Part shown: positions 19,029 to 27,767 of the stretch, one piece after another
How positions within the stretch are numbered: position 1 is the stretch's first letter
Layout: every line of letters starts with the position of its first letter
NCBI RefSeq assembly: GCF_900258035.1
Contig: NZ_OGTP01000001.1
Coordinates: 62,001-126,000 of the forward strand
Reading direction: 5' to 3'
Source: Caballeronia novacaledonica
GTDB lineage: Bacteria > Pseudomonadota > Gammaproteobacteria > Burkholderiales > Burkholderiaceae
Length of the DNA: 64,000 nucleotides
The notes under the pieces: generated by a model
The model's input: the letters and a program-made list of their open reading frames with translations, nothing else
What the model was told of the DNA's origin: nothing
Database searches by the model: none
Position numbers and translations under genes: made by a program

Positions 19029-19044
19029 ACGAAGGTGCTGCTTC

Positions 19045-19971
19045 TTAGTGGCCGATATGCGCCGCTTGTTGTTCCATCGACTTCGCCGCGCGCTTTTGCA
19101 GCGCTTCGGTCGTGTGGCCTTCGCCGTCGGGCAGCCAGCCCGGAGGACGCAGCAGGAAGCCCATTGCATCCGACACGCTCTTCGCGTTGCACATGTCCTT
19201 CACGAGACTGACCCAGTGCTGCATCTCGACGACGATCGGGTTATGCGAAGTCACCGGCGTCGTCAGGCCGTACACGCAGGGCTCCTCGGCGCGCTCTTCG
19301 ACGTAGGTGCCGAACAGGCGGTCGAAGATGATGAGCACGCCGCCGAAGTTCGCGTCGAGATACGTCGCGTTCGACGCATGGTGCACACGGTGCGACGACG
19401 GCGTGTTGAACACGAATTCGAGCCAGCCGAGCTTCGGAATCCACGTCGCATGCAGCCAGAACTGGTAGAGCAGGTTGATCGACACGACCGCGAGCACCAC
19501 GTCCGGCTTCACGCCGAGCCACACGAGCGGAGTGAAGAAGATGGCCGAGCCGGCGAGCTTGGTCAGCCAGCCGAGACGATACGCGGACGAGAGCGTCAAC
19601 TGGTTCGGCGAGTGATGGACCGCGTGATTCGCCCAGAAAAAGCGGATCGTGTGCGACGCGCGGTGATACCAGTAGTAGCAGAACTCCTGTCCGATGAAGA
19701 GCAGGAAAAGCGTCAGCGCGGTATTCGTCGTGACCGTGTGGATGCGGTGCTCCCACGCGAAGTCGAACACCGGCGTCGCGAGCGAGATCGGCACGAACGC
19801 GAGCAGCTTGCGGCCGATGAGATCGGCGAGCGAGATCCAGGTCTCGTGCCAGTCGAAGGCCTTGTCGGTGCCTTTGTGCCTGAAGTGCAGCACGACGGCT
19901 TCGATCATCGACGCAGCGAGAACGATGCCCATCGCGTACAGCGAAATTTTTCCGAGCAGCTCCAGTTCCAT
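19045..19971 (-). CDS. Membrane di-iron hydroxylase (sterol desaturase / fatty acid hydroxylase family)
   Basis: A 308-residue integral membrane oxygenase. The metal-binding His clusters are complete: YHRASH (HX3H), HAVHH and HRVHH, all in loops between helices, as in the fatty-acid hydroxylase superfamily. The start at 19971 gives a hydrophobic N-terminal helix; extending to 20043 adds an unlikely basic leader. Substrate (a sterol, hopanoid, fatty acid or ornithine lipid) cannot be read from sequence. It is followed by its own terminator and preceded by a hairpin that separates it from the TonB receptor gene. Confidence 0.87.
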   Translation of the reverse strand: MELELLGKISLYAMGIVLAASMIEAVVLHFRHKGTDKAFDWHETWISLADLIGRKLLAFVPISLATPVFDFAWEHRIHTVTTNTALTLFLLFIGQEFCYYWYHRASHTIRFFWANHAVHHSPNQLTLSSAYRLGWLTKLAGSAIFFTPLVWLGVKPDVVLAVVSINLLYQFWLHATWIPKLGWLEFVFNTPSSHRVHHASNATYLDANFGGVLIIFDRLFGTYVEERAEEPCVYGLTTPVTSHNPIVVEMQHWVSLVKDMCNAKSVSDAMGFLLRPPGWLPDGEGHTTEALQKRAAKSMEQQAAHIGH

Positions 19972-20065
19972 GATGGTTCGCCTTGGTGGGTGGTTGCGAA
20001 TGAACCCATTGTGGCGACCGGGCCGCTTAAAAACCACGCGCAAACTATTTCATGGAATGTCACGG

Positions 20066-20099
20066 CCCGCCCGCAAAGCCTTGTGGCATAAGGGGCGGG
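20066..20099 (-). terminator. Hairpin after the TonB receptor gene
   Basis: CCCGCCC (20066-20072) pairs with GGGCGGG (20093-20099); inside the loop GCC and GGC can pair again. It lies between the stop of the minus-strand receptor gene and the start of the hydroxylase gene. There is no T run, so termination strength is uncertain. Confidence 0.4.
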
Positions 20100-20132
20100 T
20101 GTTCTGCGGGAGTTATTTCAAAGGATGTCGCT

Positions 20133-22280
20133 TCAGAATTCGACGCGCGCGTTGAGCGACAGCGTGCGCGGCTCGCCCGGCTGGATATAGTCGGCGTACT
20201 GGAATTCCCAGTAGCGGCGATTGGTCAGATTGTCGATCGCCGCGCGCAAGCCCACGTTATGTCCGGCGATGCGCGTCGTGTAGGTTGCGCCGAGGTTCAT
20301 CGTCAGATAGCCCGGCACCTTGATATTGCCGGACGGGCTGAGGCTCGTGTTGCCGGTGAACTTCGCGTCGGCGCCGAGCGTGAGCCCCGGCACCACGGGC
20401 ACCGCGTAGTTCACGTGCGCCGCCGCGACGAAGCCGGGCGCGCCCGCGACGCGATTGCCGTTGTTCGTCGAACCTTTCTCGTAGTGCGTCGCGATCCACA
20501 TCAGATCGCCGCCGACCGTCCAGTTGTTGCCGAGACGCACGTCCGCGCCCGCTTCGGCACCCTGAAAGATCGACTCGCCGTCTTCCACGAAGACGTTGTC
20601 GCTGTTCGCGTACTGCGCGCCGCGCTCGATGCGGAACAGCGCCGCCGTCGCGCTCCAGCGTGCGTTCTGGCTCTTCACGCCGACTTCGTATTGCTTGCTG
20701 CGCAGCGGCTTGAGCAACTGGCCCGCGTTGGCGTACGTCTCGCTGACGACACTGCCCGCTTCGAGCGATTCGACATAGCTCGCGTAGAGCGTCGTGCCCG
20801 GCGTGAGCTTGTACAGCAGCGCGATGGTCGGCGTCACCACGCCGTTTTGATCGTAGGTCGATGCCGTGCTGCCGTCGAGGCCGTAGCCGTGCTGCTCGTA
20901 GTTCGTGTAGCGCACGCCGCCGAGCACGGACCAGCGTTCGGTGAGCGCGATCGTATCGCTCGCGAACAGCGCCTTCTGCGTGACGTCGGCGGCGCGATAA
21001 GTGTAGAAGCCCGAACTGTCGTAGCGGTTTACGTTCGGCTGATAGAGATTGCCCGTGCCGATCTGCCCGTAGAACGAGTTCGCGCCGTAGTCGGTCGTCT
21101 GCTTCTGATACGCCGCGCCGAACACGAGCTGATGCCTGAGCGGACCGGTTTTCACGAGCCCTTCGGCCATCACCTGGAAGGTGTTGAGCTGATGCCCTTC
21201 CTTGCCTTCGAAGCGATAGTCGTCGTAATCGCCCGCCTGATCGAGCAGATACCACGTGCCTTCATTGCGGTAGCGCGTGCTCTTGCTGAAGCTGTAGGTC
21301 GCCGAGAGCGACCAGTCCGGGCTCAGGTTGTAGCGCAGTCCGGCGGTGTAGATCTGCAGGTTCGTGTTCAGATGCTGATCCGGCGTGCTGAGCGTGCTGC
21401 TGCCGCCCGACAGCGTTTCGGGCAGCGACGTGGGCGTGTATTGCGCGGTGGAAATCGCCGTCGTGATGCCCGACGCGTGCCGCTCCTGATACAGCGCGCC
21501 GAAGGTCGCGGTGAGATCGCGGGTCAGGCGGGCGTCGGCGGCGAGCGAGAAGGAATCGCGCCGCACGTTGCCGTCGTTGTACGTTTTGCCTTCCTCGTGC
21601 GTCGCGTTGAAGCGATACCCGAACATGCTGTCCGGCCCGACGCGCCCGCCGAGATCGAGATGCTCGCTCCAGACGGCCGTCGAACGATAGCCGACATCGA
21701 CGCTTGCAATCTGCTTGTCGGTGACGGGCGGCTTCTTCGTCACGTAGTTCACGACGCCGCCGGGCGCGCCGAAACCGTACATGAAGCCCGACAGACCCTT
21801 CAGCAACTCGACGCTTTCGAGCTGCTCGTAAGGCAGCGTGATGCCGTAGCCGTTGTACGGCTGGCCGTCGATCTTGAAGCCGTTCTGCCAGTCGAGCTGC
21901 ATGCCGCGCACGGTGATGTAGCTCGCCCACGCGTTGTACGGATTGCTGTTGTCGGAGACCGACGCGTCCTGCGCGAACACGTCGCCGAGCTTGTTGGCCT
22001 GACGATCGGCGAGTTCTTCGCCGGTGACGATGGTCGTCGAGAAGGGCGTGTCGAGCTGCGTGCGCGAACCGAGCGCGCCGCTGCTGACGTCGTCGCGCAG
22101 ATGCTGCAGCGTGTCCTGCGACGCGGTGACCGAAATCGCGGGCAGCGACGTTTCCTGCGGCTGATCCGAAGCTTGCGCCATTGCAGACTGGCTCATCGCG
22201 AAGAGCAGCAAGGCCGCCGCCGTGGAAGGCCGCAGTGTTGAAGTGGCCGGGAATGCGCAGCCGCGCGTCGCTGAATTCAT
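20133..22280 (-). CDS. TonB-dependent siderophore receptor
   Basis: A 715-residue outer-membrane ferric-chelate importer. The ATG at 22280 opens a long signal peptide ending near SAMAQA, then a TonB-box-like ISVTA, an N-terminal plug containing ITVRGMQLDWQNG and LPYEQLESVELLKGLSGFMY, and a barrel ending in aromatic NARVEF. The length and motifs fit the FhuA/FpvA-type family. A Fur-like box lies 31 bases upstream. The ligand is unknown; no siderophore biosynthesis gene is in the window, so it may take up foreign siderophores. Confidence 0.92.
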   Translation of the reverse strand: MNSATRGCAFPATSTLRPSTAAALLLFAMSQSAMAQASDQPQETSLPAISVTASQDTLQHLRDDVSSGALGSRTQLDTPFSTTIVTGEELADRQANKLGDVFAQDASVSDNSNPYNAWASYITVRGMQLDWQNGFKIDGQPYNGYGITLPYEQLESVELLKGLSGFMYGFGAPGGVVNYVTKKPPVTDKQIASVDVGYRSTAVWSEHLDLGGRVGPDSMFGYRFNATHEEGKTYNDGNVRRDSFSLAADARLTRDLTATFGALYQERHASGITTAISTAQYTPTSLPETLSGGSSTLSTPDQHLNTNLQIYTAGLRYNLSPDWSLSATYSFSKSTRYRNEGTWYLLDQAGDYDDYRFEGKEGHQLNTFQVMAEGLVKTGPLRHQLVFGAAYQKQTTDYGANSFYGQIGTGNLYQPNVNRYDSSGFYTYRAADVTQKALFASDTIALTERWSVLGGVRYTNYEQHGYGLDGSTASTYDQNGVVTPTIALLYKLTPGTTLYASYVESLEAGSVVSETYANAGQLLKPLRSKQYEVGVKSQNARWSATAALFRIERGAQYANSDNVFVEDGESIFQGAEAGADVRLGNNWTVGGDLMWIATHYEKGSTNNGNRVAGAPGFVAAAHVNYAVPVVPGLTLGADAKFTGNTSLSPSGNIKVPGYLTMNLGATYTTRIAGHNVGLRAAIDNLTNRRYWEFQYADYIQPGEPRTLSLNARVEF

Positions 22281-22310
22281 GGTCTTTCCGTCGTCGATTT
22301 CTGTTGTGAT

Positions 22311-22331
22311 AAATGCGAACGATTCGCATTT
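22311..22331. promoter_or_regulatory. Fur box of the minus-strand TonB receptor
   Basis: Perfect 9-base arms AAATGCGAA and TTCGCATTT surround a CGA centre. The site is 31 bases upstream of the receptor ATG. The ATGCGAA/TTCGCAT form is a common Fur-box variant in high-GC beta-proteobacteria. Confidence 0.78.
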
Positions 22332-22457
22332 GACGGCGGCATTCTGCAACAGCGTTCAGGGCTGTGTAAACATCTATTCCGTACATGCGACGGATTAGCG
22401 ACAAAATATTGGTAAGCAGCTTACGAGAAGCTTGCGCGCACGATCGGGCGCCGCTAG

Positions 22458-22478
22458 AATTGCGAACAATTCCCATTT
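22458..22478. promoter_or_regulatory. Second Fur-like box, upstream of the PepSY gene
   Basis: AATTGCGAA-CAA-TTCCCATTT agrees with the neighbouring box at 22311-22331 on 18 of 21 positions and has the same 9-3-9 layout. It lies about 58 bases before the PepSY ATG at 22536. Confidence 0.62.
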
Positions 22479-22535
22479 ACGTATCGAAAAGATGATTGCT
22501 GTCGCGCACGACTATCGCTCCGAGGATTCGCGGGC

Positions 22536-23756
22536 ATGAGACCGGTTCTGGTTCGCCTGCATCGCTGGCTCGGCGTCGCGACCGCGCTCTTTCTGCTCGT
22601 CTCGGGGCTTACCGGCGCGATCATCGCGTGGGATCACGAGATCGATGCGCTGCTCAATCCTTCGTTCTTCCAGGCCCGCACCGACGCTCCCGCGCTGCCG
22701 CCGCTCGAACTCGCGCGACGCGTCGAGGCCGCCGATCCGCGCGTCGAAGTGACGTATCTGCCGCTCGGTGTCGAGCCGGGACACACCGTCCAGATGATGG
22801 TGATGCCGCGCACGAATCCGGCGACGAACGCGCCCTACGACGTGCCGTACAACCAGATCGCCGTCGATCCGGCGACCGGTCAGGTGCAGGCGCAGCGCAT
22901 GTGGGGCGCGGTGTCGCTTGCGCGCATCGACCTGGTGCCGTTTCTCTACAAACTACACTACACGCTGCACTTGCCGATCGTCGGCGGTTTCGATACCGGC
23001 ACGTGGCTGATCGGCATCGTCGGCATTCTGTGGTTCTTCGACAGCGGCATCGCGCTGATCCTGTCGTTCCCGAGCGTGAAGGCATGGCGCAAGTCTTTCG
23101 CGTTTCGCGTGAAGCGCGGCGGCTACGCGCTCACGTTCGACCTGCATCGCTCCGGCGGCGTGTGGATCTGGGGCCTGCTGCTCGTGATCGCGTTCACGTC
23201 GATTTCGATGAACCTTTCCGAGCCCGTGGTGCGCCCGGTCGTTTCGCTGTTCTCGAAGCTGTCGCCCTCGTTTCTCGACAACGCGGAACTCGTGCGCGCC
23301 GGCCCGCCGGGCAAGCCGCCCGCCACGCGCGAGCAGATTCTCGAGATGGCCGCGCGCGACGCGAAACGCGAAAACCTGACCGAGCCGATGGGCGCGCTCT
23401 ACTACGCGCCGATGTTCAAGGCCTACGGCGTCGGGTTCTTCGCGCCCGGCCGCGATCACGGCGACGTCGGTCTCGGCAACGCGTGGCTCTACTACAACCC
23501 GCAGACGGGCGCGCTGGCGGGCTCGTCGATTCCCGGCCGCGGCTCGGCCGGCGACATCTTCATGCAGGCGCAGTTTCCGCTGCACTCGGGGCGGATCGTC
23601 GGCATCGGCGGGCGCGTGCTCGTGAGCGCGGTCGGCGTCGCGGTCGCGGTGCTCAGCGCGACGGGCCTCATCATCTGGTTCAGAAAGCGCTCGGCGCGAC
23701 GCCATTCGGCGGCCGTCGCCAGTGCGCGGGCGGCGCGCGGAACGCTTTCTTCCTGA
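22536..23756 (+). CDS. PepSY-domain iron-uptake membrane protein (PiuB/FsrB-like)
   Basis: A 406-residue inner-membrane protein with about four helices. It opens with the family signature LHRWLGVATALFLLVSGLTG near residues 8-28, followed by a periplasmic PepSY domain (about 30-110), a helix pair around LLYKLHYTLHLPIVGG-type sequence with conserved His, FDLHRSGGVWIWG near 200-215 and a last helix near 365-385. Members of this family accompany ferric-siderophore receptors and are thought to reduce ferric siderophore at the inner membrane, with the His residues as heme ligands. Divergent from one receptor and followed by another, between Fur boxes. Confidence 0.85.
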   Translation: MRPVLVRLHRWLGVATALFLLVSGLTGAIIAWDHEIDALLNPSFFQARTDAPALPPLELARRVEAADPRVEVTYLPLGVEPGHTVQMMVMPRTNPATNAPYDVPYNQIAVDPATGQVQAQRMWGAVSLARIDLVPFLYKLHYTLHLPIVGGFDTGTWLIGIVGILWFFDSGIALILSFPSVKAWRKSFAFRVKRGGYALTFDLHRSGGVWIWGLLLVIAFTSISMNLSEPVVRPVVSLFSKLSPSFLDNAELVRAGPPGKPPATREQILEMAARDAKRENLTEPMGALYYAPMFKAYGVGFFAPGRDHGDVGLGNAWLYYNPQTGALAGSSIPGRGSAGDIFMQAQFPLHSGRIVGIGGRVLVSAVGVAVAVLSATGLIIWFRKRSARRHSAAVASARAARGTLSS

Positions 23757-23854
23757 CGATAGCGTCGGAATCGGCGCCGATCACTCGAATAAAGCTCGTC
23801 AAAAATCATCGCGACAGCGCGGATGTTGTGTTCGCGCAAATCCGTCGATTCTTG

Positions 23855-23873
23855 AATGATAACGACTCTTATT
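23855..23873. promoter_or_regulatory. Fur-like box upstream of second TonB receptor
   Basis: AATGATAACGACTCTTATT shares its left arm exactly with the Fur box at 17309 and keeps TTATT on the right. It is 140 bases upstream of the receptor ATG at 24012. Imperfect, so confidence is moderate. Confidence 0.55.
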
Positions 23874-24011
23874 TACCCTATAATCCGGGCGTAAATCGTC
23901 TCGCCTGTCGCGCGCGCTGTCCGCGACCGGTGTTCGACACAGAACAACGCCGCCCGGATTCCCTTCACGCCCCGGGACGGAAGACCGACCAACCTCGTCG
24001 TTTTCGCATCC

Positions 24012-26222
24012 ATGTCCGTTTCCCGTATTCAAACCTCGCGCCTCGCGCCCGCGAAGGCGCTGACGCATCGCGCCGCCATCGTCGCAGCCGTGGCGATGGT
24101 CTTTTCCCTGTCGGCTCACGCCCAATCGGCCGATACCGGCAACAGCAACGCCGCTGCCGCGCCGCAGGAAAGCGCGTTGCCCGCCGTCAAGGTGCAGGCG
24201 TCGAAAGAGCAGTTGCCGGGCGATCTCGCGCCGACCTTTGCGGGCGGCCAGGTCGCGCGCGGCGCCGATTTCGGCGTGCTCGGCCAGCAGAAGATGCTCG
24301 ACGTGCCGTTCAGCATGACGACCTACACGTCGAAGCTGATCGAAGACCAGCAGGCGCGCACCATCGCCGACGTGCTCGCGAACGATCCGTCCGTTCGGAC
24401 CGCGTACGCTTTCGGCAACTTCGCGGAGACGTACATCATCCGCGGCTTCCAGTTGCAGGGCGACGACGTGTCGCTCAACGGCCTGTACGGCATCACGCCG
24501 CGCCAGCTCGTCGCGACGGACGCGATCGAGCGCGTCGATCTGTTCAAGGGCGCGAATGCGTTTCTGAACGGCGCGTCGCCGAACGGCTCGGCGGTGGGCG
24601 GCGGCCTGAACCTGCAACTGAAGCGCGCCGACGACAAGCCGCTCACGCGCGTGACGCTGGAAGGCACGGCGTCGGGCGAGATCGGCGCGCACGTCGATAT
24701 CGGCCGGCGCTTCGGCAGCGAAGGGCAGTTCGGCATCCGCGTGAATCAGGCGAATCACGACGGCGAAACGAGCATCGACGGCGAACACCGCCGCGACAAC
24801 ACCACGGCCGTCTCGCTCGACTGGCGCGGCGACAAGCTGCGTCTCTACGCGGATTTCCTGTATCAGCGACAGCGCGTCAACGGCGGCCGCCCGACCGTCA
24901 ACGACTTCGCGAACTTCATTCCGGAGCCGCCGTCGGCGACCTATAACTACGCGCAGACCTGGAGCTTCAGCTCGCTCGAAGACACGGTCGGCATCCTGCG
25001 CGCCGAATACGATTTCCTGCCGGGATGGACGGCGTACATCACGGGCGGCGCGCGTCACACCGACGAGCACGGCGAATATTCGTCGCCGAGCATTCAGGCG
25101 GACGGCACGACCACCGCGACGCGCCTGGGCGTGCCGCACAAGGAAGATGGCACCTCCGCCGAAGCGGGCGTGCGCGGCCACTTCAACACGGGTCCGGTGT
25201 CGCACTTCGTGACGGCGGGCGCGTCGATCGTGCGCGTCGATTCGAAATCGGCGTTCACGTTCAGCAGCTCGTTCCCGACGAGCATCTACGACACGCCGCA
25301 AGTGCCTTTCCCGGCGACGGTGCTGTCGGGCGGCAACCTGTCCGATCCGCAGACGGTCACGCTCAACCTGATGCGCAGCGTGGCGGTCTCCGACACGCTC
25401 GGCTTCCTGAACGATCGCGTGCTCTTCACGATCGGCGCGCGTCATCAGGAATTGCTGACGAACGGCTACAGCTACACCGGCGTGCAGACGCAGGCCTACA
25501 ACGATTCGATCACGACGCCGGTCTTCGGTCTCGTCGTCAAGCCGATGCAAAACGTCGCGCTCTTCGCGAATCACAGCGAAGCGCTGACCATCGGCGATAC
25601 GGCGCCGAACACGGCGGCGAACTTCGGCCAGCAGCTGCCGCCCGCGAAGTCGAAGCAATGGGAAGTCGGCGCGAAGTATGACAACGGCCAGTACGGCGCG
25701 TCGTTCGCGGCGTTCCAGATCGAGAAGCCGCTGACCTTCGTGAACAGCTCGAACATTTTCGTCGCGGACGGCACGCAGCGTCATCGCGGCCTGGAAGCAT
25801 CGATTTACGGCGAGCCGCTGCACGGCGTGCGCCTGATCGCGGGTGCGAGCTACATCCACGCGACGCAGTACGACACGGGCGCGGGCACGACCGACGGCAA
25901 CAAGCCGATCGGCGTCCCGACGATGCTGTTCAACGTCAACGCGGAATACGACGTGCCGGTGCTGAACGGCCTCACGCTGACCGCGCGCTGGATCCACACG
26001 GGCTCGCAGTATCTGAACGTGACGAACACGCTGTCGATTCCCGCATGGGACCGCTTCGACCTCGGCGCGCGCTATGCGACCGTGCTGTTCGGCAAGCCGA
26101 CGACCTTCCGCGCGAGCGTGCTCAACGTGGCCAACAAGTCGTACTGGGCATCGACGATCGGCGGTTATCTGACGCAAGGCGCGCCGCGCACGGTGCTACT
26201 GTCGATGACGACGGACTTCTGA
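24012..26222 (+). CDS. TonB-dependent siderophore receptor (second)
   Basis: A 736-residue outer-membrane receptor. It has a signal peptide ending in SAHAQS, a plug domain (about residues 90-210) with TYTSKLIEDQQARTIADVL and AIERVDLFKGANAFLNG, then a 22-strand barrel ending in a C-terminal Phe (MTTDF). It differs in sequence from the receptor at 20133-22280, so it probably has a different ligand. Transcribed in the same direction as the PepSY gene, 255 bases downstream with its own Fur-like box, so it has its own promoter. A strong terminator follows the stop. Confidence 0.92.
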   Translation: MSVSRIQTSRLAPAKALTHRAAIVAAVAMVFSLSAHAQSADTGNSNAAAAPQESALPAVKVQASKEQLPGDLAPTFAGGQVARGADFGVLGQQKMLDVPFSMTTYTSKLIEDQQARTIADVLANDPSVRTAYAFGNFAETYIIRGFQLQGDDVSLNGLYGITPRQLVATDAIERVDLFKGANAFLNGASPNGSAVGGGLNLQLKRADDKPLTRVTLEGTASGEIGAHVDIGRRFGSEGQFGIRVNQANHDGETSIDGEHRRDNTTAVSLDWRGDKLRLYADFLYQRQRVNGGRPTVNDFANFIPEPPSATYNYAQTWSFSSLEDTVGILRAEYDFLPGWTAYITGGARHTDEHGEYSSPSIQADGTTTATRLGVPHKEDGTSAEAGVRGHFNTGPVSHFVTAGASIVRVDSKSAFTFSSSFPTSIYDTPQVPFPATVLSGGNLSDPQTVTLNLMRSVAVSDTLGFLNDRVLFTIGARHQELLTNGYSYTGVQTQAYNDSITTPVFGLVVKPMQNVALFANHSEALTIGDTAPNTAANFGQQLPPAKSKQWEVGAKYDNGQYGASFAAFQIEKPLTFVNSSNIFVADGTQRHRGLEASIYGEPLHGVRLIAGASYIHATQYDTGAGTTDGNKPIGVPTMLFNVNAEYDVPVLNGLTLTARWIHTGSQYLNVTNTLSIPAWDRFDLGARYATVLFGKPTTFRASVLNVANKSYWASTIGGYLTQGAPRTVLLSMTTDF

Positions 26223-26245
26223 CCGGCCTTCGTCGTAACGATGAA

Positions 26246-26279
26246 AAACGCCGCGCGTTCGTGAGAACGCGCGGCGTTT
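26246..26279. terminator. Bidirectional rho-independent terminator
   Basis: Perfect 15-base arms AAACGCCGCGCGTTC and GAACGCGCGGCGTTT around GTGA, bounded by A-rich sequence on the left and T-rich on the right. It sits between the convergent TonB receptor and EgtB-like genes and should end both. Confidence 0.9.
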
Positions 26280-26300
26280 GTCTTTGGGGCGCGCGGCCGC

Positions 26301-27602
26301 TCAGTTCTTCACGCACCGAAACCCGGCATACACATATTGATAATGCGCCTGGAACCAGTTGCGGAAACTCGGCCGCAACATGCACGCGGCGGTGCGCGGC
26401 GAGCCGCCCTTGATGACGAAGTGCTTGCCGTCGAAGAAATTCGCCGAATAGCCGAGATAGAACGGAAACGGCTCGAAGCCTTGCAGCGGCCCGAATTCGG
26501 TCGATGTCCATTCCCATCCGTTGCCGAATTGTCCTTCGACGCCGAACTCGCTCCGGTTCTCGGGATGCGCCTGCACCGGCGACGGATCCCATCGGCGGAA
26601 ATCGAAATTGCCCTCGGCGACATGAGGCGTGCCGAGCGCCGCGCGCTGCCACTGCGCTTCCGTCGGCAATGATTTGCCCGCCCAGCGCGCATAGGCCTTC
26701 GCTTCGGCATGGCTCACGTACACGGGCCAGTCGGGCGGCAGCGCGATTTCATCGAACATCGTGCGCAGCTTCCACGCGTTCTGCGCGTCGTCGCCGTCGC
26801 CGGGAATCCAGAAGGCCGGATGCGCAATGCGCTGCTCTTCCTTCCACGCCCAGTCCACAGCGTCCCAATAGTCGCGATTCCAGTAGCCGCCCGCGTCGAT
26901 GAAACGCAGATAGTCGCCGTTCGTGACCATATGGCGATCGATCTCGAACGCGGGCACCTCGACGCGCTCCTCGCCGAACTCGTTGTCCCAGCCGAACAGG
27001 CCGCTTTCGCGCGTGAGACCCAGCGTCGCGCGGCCGGCGGGCACGCGCACGGTTTCATGCTTCAGTTCGCGATCAGAGGCGCGCTCCGAACGCGCATCGG
27101 ATGGTGCAATTTTTCTATCGACCGGCAATTGATGCAGCATGTACGCGAGCGTTTCGGCGTGCATCAGCCGATGTTCGATCGCAACTTCCAGCAATTGCAC
27201 GGGCGATTCGCCGGCGGAAAGCGGCTCGGCGGCGATCCGGATCGGATCGAAATGCGCGTCGATCGCGGCGCGGACGGTGTCCCGATACGCGCGCACTTCG
27301 TCGAGCGACGGCCAGTCGGCCGGCTGATCGGTCGGCAGCCCGCCGTCCACCGGATCGATGCCGAAGGCGAAAAGCTCGTCGTACGCGGGATTCGGGCTCG
27401 GCAGGTCGAAGAGCCGCTGATCGAGCAGATTGCGGTCGAAGGCTTCGAGATGCCCGATATAGAAGACGATGCGATGGCGCTCGGCGATCGGCCTGTCGTA
27501 AAGGTGCTCGGGCCTGACGACTTCGAAGAGTTCGTCGGTCACGCGGCGCGCTTCGGCGAGGCGCTCGAGCAGCGGATGACGCAGGGAAGGTTCGCGGTTC
27601 AT
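26301..27602 (-). CDS. EgtB-family non-heme iron sulfoxide synthase (DinB + FGE domains)
   Basis: A 433-residue enzyme with an N-terminal DinB-like four-helix domain and a C-terminal formylglycine-enzyme-like domain (EFGEERVEVPAFEIDRHMVT through GGSPRTAACMLRPSFRNW). The iron ligands are visible: His51 in IGHLE and the HX3HXE motif HRLMHAE at residues 144-150. EgtB joins cysteine derivatives to the histidine betaine hercynine in ergothioneine synthesis; SenA does the same with selenosugar in selenoneine synthesis. No egtD, egtC, senB or selD neighbour is present, so the substrate is open. The ATG at 27602 lies after GGAGA; a TTG at 27611 is too close to it. Confidence 0.85.
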   Translation of the reverse strand: MNREPSLRHPLLERLAEARRVTDELFEVVRPEHLYDRPIAERHRIVFYIGHLEAFDRNLLDQRLFDLPSPNPAYDELFAFGIDPVDGGLPTDQPADWPSLDEVRAYRDTVRAAIDAHFDPIRIAAEPLSAGESPVQLLEVAIEHRLMHAETLAYMLHQLPVDRKIAPSDARSERASDRELKHETVRVPAGRATLGLTRESGLFGWDNEFGEERVEVPAFEIDRHMVTNGDYLRFIDAGGYWNRDYWDAVDWAWKEEQRIAHPAFWIPGDGDDAQNAWKLRTMFDEIALPPDWPVYVSHAEAKAYARWAGKSLPTEAQWQRAALGTPHVAEGNFDFRRWDPSPVQAHPENRSEFGVEGQFGNGWEWTSTEFGPLQGFEPFPFYLGYSANFFDGKHFVIKGGSPRTAACMLRPSFRNWFQAHYQYVYAGFRCVKN

Positions 27603-27725
27603 GTCGCCCAATCTCCGTGGCTGGCCAGTTGGCTTCGCATTCGACGAAACGGCGCCGAAGCGCCGCTTTCGCCGAACAAAAGAGACTAAACCTTAGCGAA
27701 CCGCGTGCCAACTGAAATATGAGCG

Positions 27726-27754
27726 GCGATTATTTCCGCAGACGCAATAATCGC
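27726..27754 (-). terminator. Stem-loop after fnr
   Basis: GCGATTATT (27726-27734) and AATAATCGC (27746-27754) are perfect 9-base arms around an 11-base loop, between the fnr stop and the EgtB-like start. No T run follows on the minus strand, so it is either a weak terminator or a processing site. Confidence 0.4.
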
Positions 27755-27767
27755 GGGCGATGTTCCG

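Noticed and set aside
17364..19169. A 601-codon minus-strand frame over the DHA2 pump
   Set aside because: Antisense to a fully typical MFS protein and extremely Arg/Glu/His-rich.
20052..22241. A 729-codon plus-strand frame opposite the TonB receptor
   Set aside because: It is antisense to a clear receptor; composition is Val/Arg/Ala-rich with no motif.
23799..26177. A 792-codon minus-strand frame opposite the second TonB receptor
   Set aside because: Longer than the real gene but antisense, Arg/Val-rich and without domain features; GC-rich codon bias makes such frames common here.
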